Part shown: one piece after another, positions 44,619 through 52,655 of the stretch
Numbering within the stretch: position 1 is the stretch's first letter
Layout: each line of letters opens with the position of its first letter
From: CAYTGM01 sp964437365
GTDB lineage: Bacteria > Sumerlaeota > Sumerlaeia > SLMS01
Length of the DNA stretch: 64,000 nucleotides
NCBI GenBank assembly: GCA_964437365.1
Contig: CAYTGM010000022.1
Location: 1 to 64,000, forward strand
Reading direction: 5' to 3'
Translations under genes and position numbers: made by a program
The notes under the pieces: model-generated
What the model saw: the letters and a program-made list of their open reading frames with translations, nothing else
Databases searched by the model: none
Told to the model about the DNA's origin: nothing

Positions 44619-44982
44619 TAGGTAGTGCAGAATGAAGGATGAATTCGATTGTCTCCTTCTGGGAGCGCCGTGCGGTGCTCTTACTTGTACTCGAAGGATT
44701 CATTGGGTGTTTCTAGTGCAGGTGTTTGGAAGATCCGAGTACTGTCACGAGCACCGCTTCCCTGATCACCAGCACGATGGAGATTCGAACAGAAGCCGGT
44801 TTGTCATTCTCGATGATTCCTCTAGACTTTGCCAATGGTGCATGAGAACCCTGAGCTGTACTCCTATAGAGTACGGCGACCCTTTCGCTGCTTTGAGCTT
44901 CGATGCTCTGATAATGAACTAATAGTTTTTGTTTCGTCCCAGTTGGATTTGATCCGGGACCGAGCCAGATTAGAACAAAACA

Positions 44983-45489
44983 ATGAATTATACTGAGCTT
45001 GAAAATTCGATAAAGAGTGCGGTAGAGCGTGCCTCCGATTCAAGTTGTCATGCTCTAGGAAATTACGTGATCGAAAGGATAAGAGAATTATCGCGAGACT
45101 ATATATTCGATGAACTAACTTGTGATGAGAAAAAGCTGCTTGATAGAGTATTCTCGTCTGTTTTCGAAGCAAGTGAATTTGATACCCAGTCACTGAAAGA
45201 GTTGGATGAGAGAATGACAAGTGATGAAATCAGAGCGATTGAATTTAACCCTATCATTACGCAATTGACTTGTGCGCTCGACAACTACTCAAATTATGAA
45301 TCCTCGGGTGATAGGGTATTCATTTATGAGGCAGCCTTAAATTTGATCAATTGCGCTGACTACAATTCTTCAGATCCAAGTTATAGCCATGATTCGATCC
45401 TATCAGACCTAAATTTGAATAGAGAGTACAGGTCGATGATTGGAATTTTGGAAAGTAATGACAAGGACCCGCAAAGTGATCTCCACTAA
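44983..45489 (+). CDS. Hypothetical protein, immunity-like context (168 aa)
   Basis: Acidic helical protein beginning MNYTELENSIKSAVERASDSSCHALG, with later pairs of helices LTCALDNYSNYESSGDRVFIYEAALNLINCADYN. No family firmly recognised; the helical, small, acidic style and the company of other immunity-like genes suggest a similar role. The gene uses more AT-rich codons than the housekeeping genes around it. No good ribosome site precedes the ATG, though the frame ends cleanly and codon composition looks coding. Confidence 0.55.
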   Translation: MNYTELENSIKSAVERASDSSCHALGNYVIERIRELSRDYIFDELTCDEKKLLDRVFSSVFEASEFDTQSLKELDERMTSDEIRAIEFNPIITQLTCALDNYSNYESSGDRVFIYEAALNLINCADYNSSDPSYSHDSILSDLNLNREYRSMIGILESNDKDPQSDLH

Positions 45490-45588
45490 TCTTCATAGAA
45501 ATTACTCCAACAATAAGGTGCCGATCTGTTCAGGTGCTACAGATCTTTGACGTTATATGTCTTGAAAACCCTTCCGAACGAGGAACTT

Positions 45589-45982
45589 ATGGCCTACGAA
45601 CTAATCTTTCAATTCCCAGAGGAGTTTTTTCAATCCCTCGATGAGGTTCACTTCTTTGAAGATGGCCTGATAGCATCATTGCCCAAGAGCTGTGACATTG
45701 CTGGTCATGATATTGGCTCTGGAACAGTGAATTTCTTTGTCTATACAGAATTCCCACTTTCCGCGTTTAAAACTTTCCGCAAGCATTTAGGCACGCAAAA
45801 AATAGAGAAGAGTTTACGTGTATCCTTCCCATGAAGATGGCGGTGAAGACTTTATCAATTTATGGCCGTTTCGAGACTCGAGGCCATTCGATACGATGTA
45901 TCGTCAAGGAATTAATCCATTTTCTGCTTCATCAAAGCGTTTAATCCCCAAGAAAAATCCCCCAGGAGCATCCAAGTTCTAA
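45589..45982 (+). pseudogene. Frameshifted immunity-like gene
   Basis: ATG 45589 has GAGGA 5 nt upstream. The first frame reads MAYELIFQFPEEFFQSLDEVHFFEDGLIASLP, then AGHDIGSGTVNFFVYTEFPLSAF, and ends at 45834 after SLRVSFP. The overlapping neighbouring frame continues with YPSHEDGGEDFINLWPFRDSRPFDTMYRQGINPF to TAA at 45982. In a small uncharacterised family that I recall, the GHDxGSG part is followed by a similar EDF/YxxLWP end, so one-base loss or gain near 45810-45825 has probably broken the gene. If both ends work, it could instead be two overlapping genes. Confidence 0.6.
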
Positions 45983-46483
45983 ACACCGGCCGATAAAGAA
46001 TGGCCAGGTAAGTGATTGTTGCTTCAGTATCAATTTTCCCCCAGAGTGACTTCAGAAACTAGTTAGATTCTTAATAGAAACTGAGGTTATACATTTATAT
46101 GCTTTTACACCACTCCTCAAAGGCCGTTGATCCTGGAGTTCCACCTTTTACGGTACTTTGACTCAGCTCCGACCTGTTTTTATCGGAAGAGTCTCTTACC
46201 ATCCTTGTTCGGAATTTATTATGTAGAGTGTATATATAGTGCTCACGCTGAGTATCAGCATTCGCCGGCGTTTACTGTATGGTAAGCAGGTCGTGGTTGT
46301 CTTCGGACCAAGAGACTGGGAAATTAGTTTATGCTTTTGTTTTTCTGTCCATTGTGATGAATGATAGTTGGAAGACTTCATCGAACAAGAAAGCCATTGA
46401 CTTCCTTTTCTGATTTCTCGGACATTAAATTAAACGAAATATTAGTCAATTAAATCAAAAGTAATAAAGCGGAGCTCTTAGAG
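45983..46483. other. 500-bp AT-rich spacer
   Basis: No gene, long repeat or clear regulatory motif was seen. The last 60 bp before the next start are strongly A/T-rich and could contain its promoter. Confidence 0.4.
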
Positions 46484-46972
46484 ATGATCGAAGAAGAGTT
46501 TTATGAAGATGTTGAAATAGACTTTATGTTTAGAAGCAAAGGGCCGGAGTTCGGAGATCTATTCACTATCTGCGGTTACGAAAACCCGAACTTTCCGCCG
46601 AAAGGGGAGTTTGATTTTGAATCATTTTCGGAGTATAACATTAGCCAGGTTGATGACTACTTCGGAATCGAAGCTGAAGAAGATGAAGGGGATGACGTGC
46701 CGGTTTGGATCTTCCCTTTAATTGGTGGTGAGGTTGCAGACCATCATCCCGGTCCATTCGACGGTCTGCGCATTTCATATTGTGTACTTCGAAATCCCGC
46801 GGAAAGAGCATCATTATATCTATCGTTGGCTGCAAGCATAGAGAAACAGTTTCCGGTTTTCCTTTCACAGAGTATTGAATCTGCAAAGCAAAAAATTGAT
46901 GCTATTACGAGCTACTGGGCTAGCAAAGGCATCGAAGTTGGTTCTGATAAATCTTTAGAGATTGATTTCTAA
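46484..46972 (+). CDS. Hypothetical acidic protein, immunity-like context (162 aa)
   Basis: Sequence MIEEEFYEDVEIDFMFRSKGPEFGDLFTICGY with a strongly acidic loop (EAEEDEGDD) and a hydrophobic core VPVWIFPLIGGEVADHHPGPFDGLRISYCVLRNPAERASLYLSLAASI. No family recognised. No membrane segment, signal or metal motif. It is a monocistronic plus-strand gene like its neighbours. The GGAGCTCTTAGAG sequence before the ATG offers a weak ribosome site. A CGGTAC-GGAAA-GTACCG hairpin follows its stop. Confidence 0.6.
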   Translation: MIEEEFYEDVEIDFMFRSKGPEFGDLFTICGYENPNFPPKGEFDFESFSEYNISQVDDYFGIEAEEDEGDDVPVWIFPLIGGEVADHHPGPFDGLRISYCVLRNPAERASLYLSLAASIEKQFPVFLSQSIESAKQKIDAITSYWASKGIEVGSDKSLEIDF

Positions 46973-47689
46973 CTAATCATAACAACCGGTACGGAAAGTA
47001 CCGCTGCGCTACGCGAACTACTAAGGGTGCTGGCTTCCGTTCTCTTTGGTTGTGAATGATATACAGTCAGTATTTCAAGAAATGCCTTTCGACGGGACGA
47101 TGCATGTCGTATAGAATTCCCGCCGTCTGTTTCCTCAAATCTTCCCTCATTGAACCACAGAGGGCTTTGGTCGTACAAGACTCAGAGACACAGAGGCAGA
47201 TATAATTGAAAGATGTAGGGTTCAGCATTGTCTTTCTTGTGAATATCAGTTCAAGAATAGAATCCTTCGACAGGGCGTGGAGAATAGATTTGCCGATTAT
47301 TCTGTATCGCGATTGTTTGTGTAATCCATCTTTGCCCTAGAGCTCCGCCGAAGGTGGAGAATGTGAATAGCCCCGTGGTGAGCTTTGCGAACCTCGGGGC
47401 GGGATATTGAAGGGAAGTCGTCTCCGACGGAGGCGAACGTATTATAGCTTTAACTCACACAGGGCCTCGACTTAGGATCTTATTGATGCATAAATCATGG
47501 CCGCATGGGTAACGTGATGTCACAGTTTCTCCTGTATGATATGCATGAATTCAAGTTTCTACTTATCTATCAAGAGAATTAAAGAACAGAAAGAAAACTT
47601 CTCAAGACAAGCAACGTATTGACGGACCACAATGAATGCTGGTTAGAATAATAGTAAGCGGGTAATGATATTTTCGGTGAAAATGCAAA
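46973..47689. other. Spacer with B1 repeat
   Basis: 717 bp without a gene. It begins with a small perfect hairpin (46986-47002) and continues into the B-family repeat B1. The stretch just before B1 (GAACCACAGAGG..., ACTCAGAGACACAGAGG) matches, with changes, the flank of B3 at 50331-50360. Confidence 0.6.
47259..47560 (+). repeat. B-family intergenic repeat, copy B1
   Basis: About 300 bp aligning along its whole length with B3 (50422-50750). It holds three nested palindromes: CTCCGCC-GAA-GGTGGAG, a GCCCCG...CGGGGC hairpin (47370-47400) and CTCCGACGGAG. The hairpin and its flanks are identical in B1 and B3 over more than 35 bp. Confidence 0.75.
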
Positions 47690-48229
47690 ATGATATTCGA
47701 CGCTTATGAAGGAATTGCAAACTATACTGAGTTAGACGTCGCGTGCGAAAACTGTGGCGAGGTGAGTACAATTCCCCGCCCTGATAATTCAAAATGCCAT
47801 CGACTCATTGAAGGCTACTACTTCCACTCCTCGATAGCTGAACTGGAACTACTGAAACGAGCTCAAAAGCTTTTCGACTCCAGACCTCTATCAAATCATC
47901 GTCATATTATCCGGAAGACTTACCGAGAACCCGTGAACAATCCGGAGGACTCCTCATTGCTGCAGAAGGCTATAGATGCCGATCCGCATCTAAAGGAGTT
48001 TCTGGAGATGTGTGATTTCTCTTTTCACCCGAGGAAGCAAAGTATCGAAAAGTCTATAAACAATTCACGCAAGATACTAGCGTCGAACACCACGCCTTGC
48101 CCGCATTGTGGAGGTGCATTGCGACTTACCGAAGAGTCTCATGATGCTTGCGGCGGAGTGTTTTTCAGTGAGAAAGCACGTTTACGATGGATCGCACGAC
48201 ACAAAGATTGTAGCCGCAAGGTGAGTTAA
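47690..48229 (+). CDS. Zinc-ribbon hypothetical protein (179 aa)
   Basis: Two CxxC knuckles, CENCGEV near residue 19 and CPHCGGAL near 137, with further cysteines and histidines near the end, suggest metal binding. The middle is helical. No family recognised. It begins 130 bp after the B1 repeat and is followed 18 bp later by a methyltransferase gene, so these two are likely one transcript. Confidence 0.65.
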   Translation: MIFDAYEGIANYTELDVACENCGEVSTIPRPDNSKCHRLIEGYYFHSSIAELELLKRAQKLFDSRPLSNHRHIIRKTYREPVNNPEDSSLLQKAIDADPHLKEFLEMCDFSFHPRKQSIEKSINNSRKILASNTTPCPHCGGALRLTEESHDACGGVFFSEKARLRWIARHKDCSRKVS

Positions 48230-48247
48230 AATAGTCAGCCAGGAAAT

Positions 48248-48883
48248 ATGCGGATTCCCAGAAAACATGATCCATGGGCCTCACACTCAGACTCGATTCA
48301 GTTCTCAATCCCATCGTGCGTTGAAAACTTTGCAGGCCTTGTACCGCAAAATGCTCGTGTGGTCGAGGTTGGTTGTGGTTATGGAAGAGTTGTACGGGAT
48401 CTCCGCGACCAGGGGTTTATGAATGTCATTGGCTATGATTCTTCCGCATCCATGATCAAGCGTGGAATCAGGGAGAACCCCAACCTTACTTTAAAGTTGA
48501 ATGAAGGCGTGGAAATTCCTGAACCAGACGGAGGCGTTGACGCTGTTGTCTGCTGTGCGGTGCTGACTTGTATTCCAGACAATAAAATGCGGATGAGAGT
48601 TATTGGCGAAATCGAGCGAGTGCTCCGTCCCGGAGGAGTTGTACATCTTGTCGAGTTCGCAGAGAGCGGGAGCCGGAGCTACGACGCTCATGGAAGGTTC
48701 AGGAGCGGACTCGGGATCGAGATGGTTCATTTTACCTGCGAAAGGTTGCTGGCTGAGCTCGGGAGTTTTCAGAAAATCGAGTTCCGAGAGATTACCTGTA
48801 AATCGATTTCTGGAAGCGACGAAAATGCTCTTCTCTTCCAGGGAAAGAAGAAGATGAATCTAGTTACACAGAACTCGGAATAG
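48248..48883 (+). CDS. Class I SAM-dependent methyltransferase
   Basis: 211 residues. Motif I VVEVGCGYGRVVRDL, the acidic strand end VIGYDSS, and post-motifs VDAVVCCAVLTCIPDN and EIERVLRPGGVVHLVEF define a methyltransferase-11/UbiE-like fold. The substrate is unknown. It pairs with the zinc-ribbon gene upstream. The short length leaves no additional substrate domain. Confidence 0.88.
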   Translation: MRIPRKHDPWASHSDSIQFSIPSCVENFAGLVPQNARVVEVGCGYGRVVRDLRDQGFMNVIGYDSSASMIKRGIRENPNLTLKLNEGVEIPEPDGGVDAVVCCAVLTCIPDNKMRMRVIGEIERVLRPGGVVHLVEFAESGSRSYDAHGRFRSGLGIEMVHFTCERLLAELGSFQKIEFREITCKSISGSDENALLFQGKKKMNLVTQNSE

Positions 48884-48976
48884 CCGCTTGGCACTCAGAA
48901 CGTTGATTATTAAGTCCCTTGAACTGAGCTAAAAGGCTAAGCTACTCCTGATGATTCCTTGGACTTCCCAAAGCTG

Positions 48977-49160
48977 GAATTTGATGACAATCCATCTCCG
49001 ACGGAGGCGATCGTATTATAGCTTTAACTCACACAGGGCGTCGACTTAGGATCACATTAATGTATAGATCATGGGTAAAAGAAGATATAGATTGACCACA
49101 TTAATATTAGATTAAAACAAAAGAAAGCTGATAACAACTATCTTAGATAAGGGACGCAAT
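48977..49160 (+). repeat. B-family intergenic repeat, copy B2 (shortened)
   Basis: Its first half matches B1/B3 from the CTCCGACGGAGG palindrome through the GTCGACTTAGGATC segment; the second half (49075-49160) matches the end of B3 (50795-50885: AGAAGATATAGATTGACC, then ...AAGGG.CGCAAT). Relative to B3 about 100 bp is missing between the halves. It abuts the start of the next gene. Confidence 0.7.
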
Positions 49161-49619
49161 ATGGAGCTAGTCCGCAAATTTACACAGGCTGAGTATGAAG
49201 GTGCACTCTCATCTTGGACCTGGTTGCCGATCGAAGCAAAGACTCCCTTATTCACAAACGCGTTCGGTGACACATTCCTCGCTGGTGATGAAGGGATATA
49301 CTTCCTTGATACTATCGACGGCACTCTCGACAGGTTATGTGAATCAATAGCAGAGCTCCAAGCGATCCTAAACACGCGAGATGGACAAGAACGTTATTTG
49401 TGGTCTATCGTCGTTTCTACGAACTACGCCGCTGGAATTGTTCCGTGGGGTAGTCAGGTCTATGATTTTGAGATCATGCCGGTGCTAGGCGGTGAGCTTG
49501 ACCCGGACAACATAAAACTATGTGACTATCAAGTCGCAGTAAACTTGGCTGGCCAGATTCACGGACAAGTGAAAGATTTACCACCCGGGACTCCTATTGG
49601 TGAAATCAAGATGGAATAA
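49161..49619 (+). CDS. DUF1851/Tdi1-like T6SS immunity protein
   Basis: 152 residues resembling the C-terminal half of the Tdi1 immunity family: TPLFTNAFGDTFLAGDEGIYFLDTIDGTLDRL, then WGSQVYDFEIMPVLGGELDPDNIKLCDYQVAVNLAGQIHGQVKDLPPGTPI. Family members neutralise ADP-ribosylating or other T6SS effectors. No effector gene lies beside it. It sits immediately after repeat B2, whose end supplies the sequence up to the ATG, and is followed by another immunity-like gene. Confidence 0.8.
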   Translation: MELVRKFTQAEYEGALSSWTWLPIEAKTPLFTNAFGDTFLAGDEGIYFLDTIDGTLDRLCESIAELQAILNTRDGQERYLWSIVVSTNYAAGIVPWGSQVYDFEIMPVLGGELDPDNIKLCDYQVAVNLAGQIHGQVKDLPPGTPIGEIKME

Positions 49620-49706
49620 ATTTAACAAGGTGGTTCATTACAACTCCTCTACCGCTGGCTGTGGCGTTGGAGTGAGTGACGTTGGCTTCAGGCAGAAGGT
49701 GTCCCT

Positions 49707-50129
49707 ATGAAAATACAAGAGGTAATAGACTGGATCAATGCCTTTGCCCCGACGGGGGACGAGGCTGAAGATGAGATGGCTCTCTACGATTTCACTGATG
49801 CGATTGGAGAGGCGAAGATGGACCCTCGCGTGCGCGAAGCCTTAATATCGATTTTTGAGCGCTATCCAGAGGCAGACCTCGGTTCTCCCGGACCGATCGT
49901 GCATTGCCTCGAAGAGTCCCCCATTGCCGACCACTCCAGATTGGTGAGTCGATCACTGCGAAGGCGGCCGACCGTCATGACGGTCTGGATGGCCGAGCGG
50001 TGTCTGCGATCTAAACCTGATGATGTCATTAGGGACCAGTTGATAGACGCTTTGAGGAATGCCCAGAACCGTAGCGATTCAGATGTAGTACAAGCTGTAG
50101 TTGAAGCACTGGAGAACTATGGAGCATGA
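49707..50129 (+). CDS. Immunity-like helical protein (140 aa)
   Basis: Sequence shows a conserved pattern that I have seen in uncharacterised proteins next to toxins: AFAPTGDEAEDEMALYDF, IFERYPEADLGSPGPIVHCLEE, and SRSLRRRPTVMTVWMAERCLRS. The whole chain is alpha-helical and could be a HEAT-like repeat. AGGTG lies upstream of the ATG. It follows the Tdi1-like gene by 87 bp on the same strand. The immunity role is inferred from the context. Confidence 0.65.
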   Translation: MKIQEVIDWINAFAPTGDEAEDEMALYDFTDAIGEAKMDPRVREALISIFERYPEADLGSPGPIVHCLEESPIADHSRLVSRSLRRRPTVMTVWMAERCLRSKPDDVIRDQLIDALRNAQNRSDSDVVQAVVEALENYGA

Positions 50130-51012
50130 CTATCGAAATTCTGCCGTCGGCGGATTCTTGATTAAAGCGTCATGCAAGCTGTACTAGCTTCTACGATCTC
50201 GGTTTCTTAATTACAGGTCGTCAGTTTTGTACAATATACGAGTCGATAGGGCAGCGTCTATCTTACATGAACTCTGTGGTGCGATTCGTTGATTTTCCCT
50301 TCATGGAGCAAAGAGCTGATCGACAAGAGGTTCACCAAAGAGACTCAGAGACAAAGAGGGATATACAACTCAACGAGGGTTATTTAAGGTTGGTGTTTCC
50401 TGCTAAGATCCACTCGAGATTCGAATCCTTCGATAAGGTGAGGAGAATAGATTTGTCTATTATTCTGTATCGCGATAGTTTTACCAATCCATTTTTGGTC
50501 TGAGACTCCGCCAGAGGTGGAGAATATCAATAGCCCCGTGGTGAGCTTTGCGAACCTCGGGGCGGGAATTTGATGACAAGCCGCCTCCGACGGAGGCGAA
50601 TGAGGTTATAGCGATATCATACCTGATTTCCTTTCAACTTCTACTCACACAGGGGCGTCGACTTAGGATCTCATTGATGTATAGATCATGGCCTCACGGG
50701 TATCGTGATGTGGTAGTTTCTCCTAGATGATGTACATAAATTCAAGTTTCCGTTTATTCTGCCAATAGCAATAGGCTGCAATTAGAGATACTCATGGACC
50801 AAAGAAGATATAGATTGACCGCATTAAATTCGCTTGATACAAATGGAAGCTGATTAGAACTTATTGGATAAAGGGCGCAATACGAGCGATTAGCAGGACG
50901 CATACATCATGACCCGGCTTTAGCATTTGCTGAGACGTTATATAATAAGTGAATCTCATCCAGGGTGCTGTTATGTGGCACCCATAAGCAGAGACCCTAG
51001 GTGCGAAAGAAG
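50130..51012. other. Spacer with full B3 repeat
   Basis: 880 bp without a gene, dominated by the B3 repeat. A hairpin GGGTGC-TGTTATGTG-GCACCC (50963-50983) lies 30 bp before the next gene. GACGTTATATAATAAG at about 50935, and GACGTTATATG at 45546, resemble each other but no complete attC-type structure could be built. Confidence 0.5.
50422..50885 (+). repeat. B-family intergenic repeat, copy B3 (longest)
   Basis: Longest copy. It contains the CTCCGCC-AGA-GGTGGAG palindrome, the GCCCCG...CGGGGC hairpin (50533-50563), the perfect CGCCTCCG-A-CGGAGGCG palindrome, the GTCGACTTAGGATC segment, and the terminal CGCAAT region shared with B2. Confidence 0.75.
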
Positions 51013-51381
51013 ATGTCGAAACGAACGTACGTATGTCTAGATTGTCGAACTGCTAAGCGAGCTGAAGCAGCTTATGGTCTGAATACGAATTTTCGGTGTT
51101 CCCATTGCGAAGGCTCTGTATTCGAACTTCCATGGGGCTGGCGGATACCAAAGAGAACGGACGCGAACGGATGGAAGAAGTTGCAGAAGTTTGTGTCGGA
51201 TATCGAATGCGAATGGCTTCCTCGTCGCCATGCCGAGGGACGGGCCTTACTGGCAAAACTAGAAGCCCAGATCGAGGCAACATCCCAACGGAGGGACTCG
51301 GAAACGAAGAACCTGAAGTTGAAATACTTGTGCTGGAAGCGCCGGGAAGTTGAAAAGGGATATTTGGAAGGAGAGGACTGA
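51013..51381 (+). CDS. Zinc-ribbon hypothetical protein (122 aa)
   Basis: Two CxxC pairs, CLDCRTAKR and CSHCEGSV, in a short N-terminal ribbon, followed by WRIPKRTDANGWKKLQKF and a highly charged helix rich in Arg, Glu and Lys. The pattern recalls uncharacterised zinc-ribbon proteins found alone in many genomes. A GTG at 51001 is possible, but ATG 51013 with GAAAGAAG before it is favoured. It follows repeat B3 and its hairpin. Confidence 0.6.
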   Translation: MSKRTYVCLDCRTAKRAEAAYGLNTNFRCSHCEGSVFELPWGWRIPKRTDANGWKKLQKFVSDIECEWLPRRHAEGRALLAKLEAQIEATSQRRDSETKNLKLKYLCWKRREVEKGYLEGED

Positions 51382-51526
51382 AAGTTCAATAATATACGCG
51401 AACGGCCAGAGCCTTCGCATATGTGATTAATTATCAGAAAGATTTTGGAAATGTCCGACAGGAAACTGAGAGGTGACAAGCGCCAACGAGCAGATGATGA
51501 AAAAGTTACAAGCGAGGTAGAGTACG

Positions 51527-51868
51527 CTGGTTATCAAAATCAAGATCTTTCATGAGTCCCACAAGCCCGCTAATGCCGAGCAAGCAATTCGTAGTATGAT
51601 TAATCACAATTGTCTGGAGATTGAAATCGTAAGTGTAGAGAAATACTTGAATAAAGGCTGCCTGAGCACGTGCTCAGTAGAATTGGAATCTAAGGATTGG
51701 ACACAGCTTGTTTATAAGACTATTCTATTTGCCCAGCGCTTTGGGTATGGTTGGTCCATCTCAGGGTCGATTGAGGAAGAGGTGAATCTCTCAACCACTG
51801 GCATCAATGCTGGTTGTGGAATAACATTAGCTGATATTTATATTTCACGGAGAGAATTTGAATCCTGA
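51527..51868 (+). CDS. Immunity-like hypothetical protein, possible CTG start
   Basis: The first ATG is at 51596, but the open frame continues upstream as VIKIKIFHESHKPANAEQAIRS before it, a coding-looking strand-helix start. CTG at 51527 has GAGG 9 nt upstream and could be the true start, giving about 113 residues; the 90-residue version from ATG 51596 is the conservative choice. The C-terminal half, WTQLVYKTILFAQRFGYGWSISGSIEEEVNLSTTG, looks like a small alpha/beta immunity-type fold, but no family can be named with confidence. Confidence 0.5.
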   Translation: MVIKIKIFHESHKPANAEQAIRSMINHNCLEIEIVSVEKYLNKGCLSTCSVELESKDWTQLVYKTILFAQRFGYGWSISGSIEEEVNLSTTGINAGCGITLADIYISRREFES

Positions 51869-52655
51869 CATTACTCACCAATAGTGGATCGAGAAGACAA
51901 GAATTAAGTACGACGAAAGGTCATGGTTTATGGCGGCAAACCTACCCTCAAACGTTGGCATGACAGTATTGATAGATATTGGGGATCTAAGGGGTGCCCA
52001 TGGTTACCGGGACGTCAGCTTTCCACTGCTTTAGCAGGAGCACGTCGAGTCGGTCAGCATCCCACGTCGGGAACTTTTCCAGGAGATCGCGTGTATAGTA
52101 GAGCGGATGGATCGAGATTACTGATCTTCTTCTTATGGATCGTATCATTTATTGGGCGGACAATGTCGCCGGGATCATCCCTTTTGTCCAACCCGCTGCC
52201 GGGGTTGTGTCTTTGTTGGTCTACGACCCACAGTAGCCTTCGTGATGCTACGGCAACTGGGGGCTATGACCTCTAACCGCTGCCGCGGTATAGAGCGAAT
52301 TGTAAACTGCAGGTTTCATGAACTTCTCTGCGCCACTGCGGGAGATTTGACTCCAACGCTGGAATGAGATTGATGATAAAGTTTTGGAGTATTCGGAAGA
52401 GCCTCGCTTCGCCGGGGAATCGCATTTTTTGTTCTCTCTGCGGCTCGGCGTCTTGGCGGGATAATTATCACACCTGCCTACCTTCCCGGTAAGTTACTGG
52501 AGAACCAGCTCATGCATTAATCAGAATAGTCTGGCTCATCCTGCTTGATTGCCAGACTTCTCAGAGCCAAAGTTAGGAATACTCGATATTCTTGAGAGAA
52601 TAAAATCTTCTGCGGTCTGTAGTAACTGAAGACCTTCTATCTCTAGTTCTGAGGA
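51869..52655. other. 790-bp region before the secretion operon
   Basis: The open frame 51923-52276 encodes an arginine/tryptophan-rich chain with no recognisable features and is not called. Near 52393-52460 are AGAGCCTCGCTTCGCC, as in the A-family ends, and a CGCAGAGAG-type purine/pyrimidine run. A hairpin at 52528-52558 lies about 100 bp before gspF. Confidence 0.45.
52528..52558 (+). terminator. Hairpin AGTCTGGC...GCCAGACT upstream of gspF
   Basis: Perfect 8-bp arms around a 15-nt loop, followed by TCTCAG without a T-run. It may be a terminator of incoming transcripts or a structured leader of the secretion operon. Confidence 0.35.

Larger units (their letters stand above)
43871..44982. 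other. 1.1-kb repeat-rich intergenic region
   Basis: Contains, in order, a 10-bp inverted repeat (44049-44083), a GGATGA-type simple repeat (about 44125-44180) and a 182-bp palindromic element (44437-44618). The frame from 44632 to 44922 lacks a ribosome site and recognisable protein features and is not called as a gene. Confidence 0.6.

Noticed and set aside
44632..44922. 96-aa frame after the A3 element
   Set aside because: No ribosome site, no recognisable domain, cysteine/arginine-rich composition typical of non-coding repeats.
45500..45560. Integron attC-like site (AAC ... GATCTGT/ACAGATC ... GACGTTATATG)
   Set aside because: A 7-bp inverted repeat and terminal AAC/GTT are present, but the core sites do not complement as RYYYAAC/GTTRRRY, and no integrase is seen.
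51923..52276. 117-aa frame starting MVYGGKPTLKRWHDSIDRYW
   Set aside because: Start is plausible, but the rest is Trp/Ser/Leu-rich without any family features; most likely chance or relic sequence.
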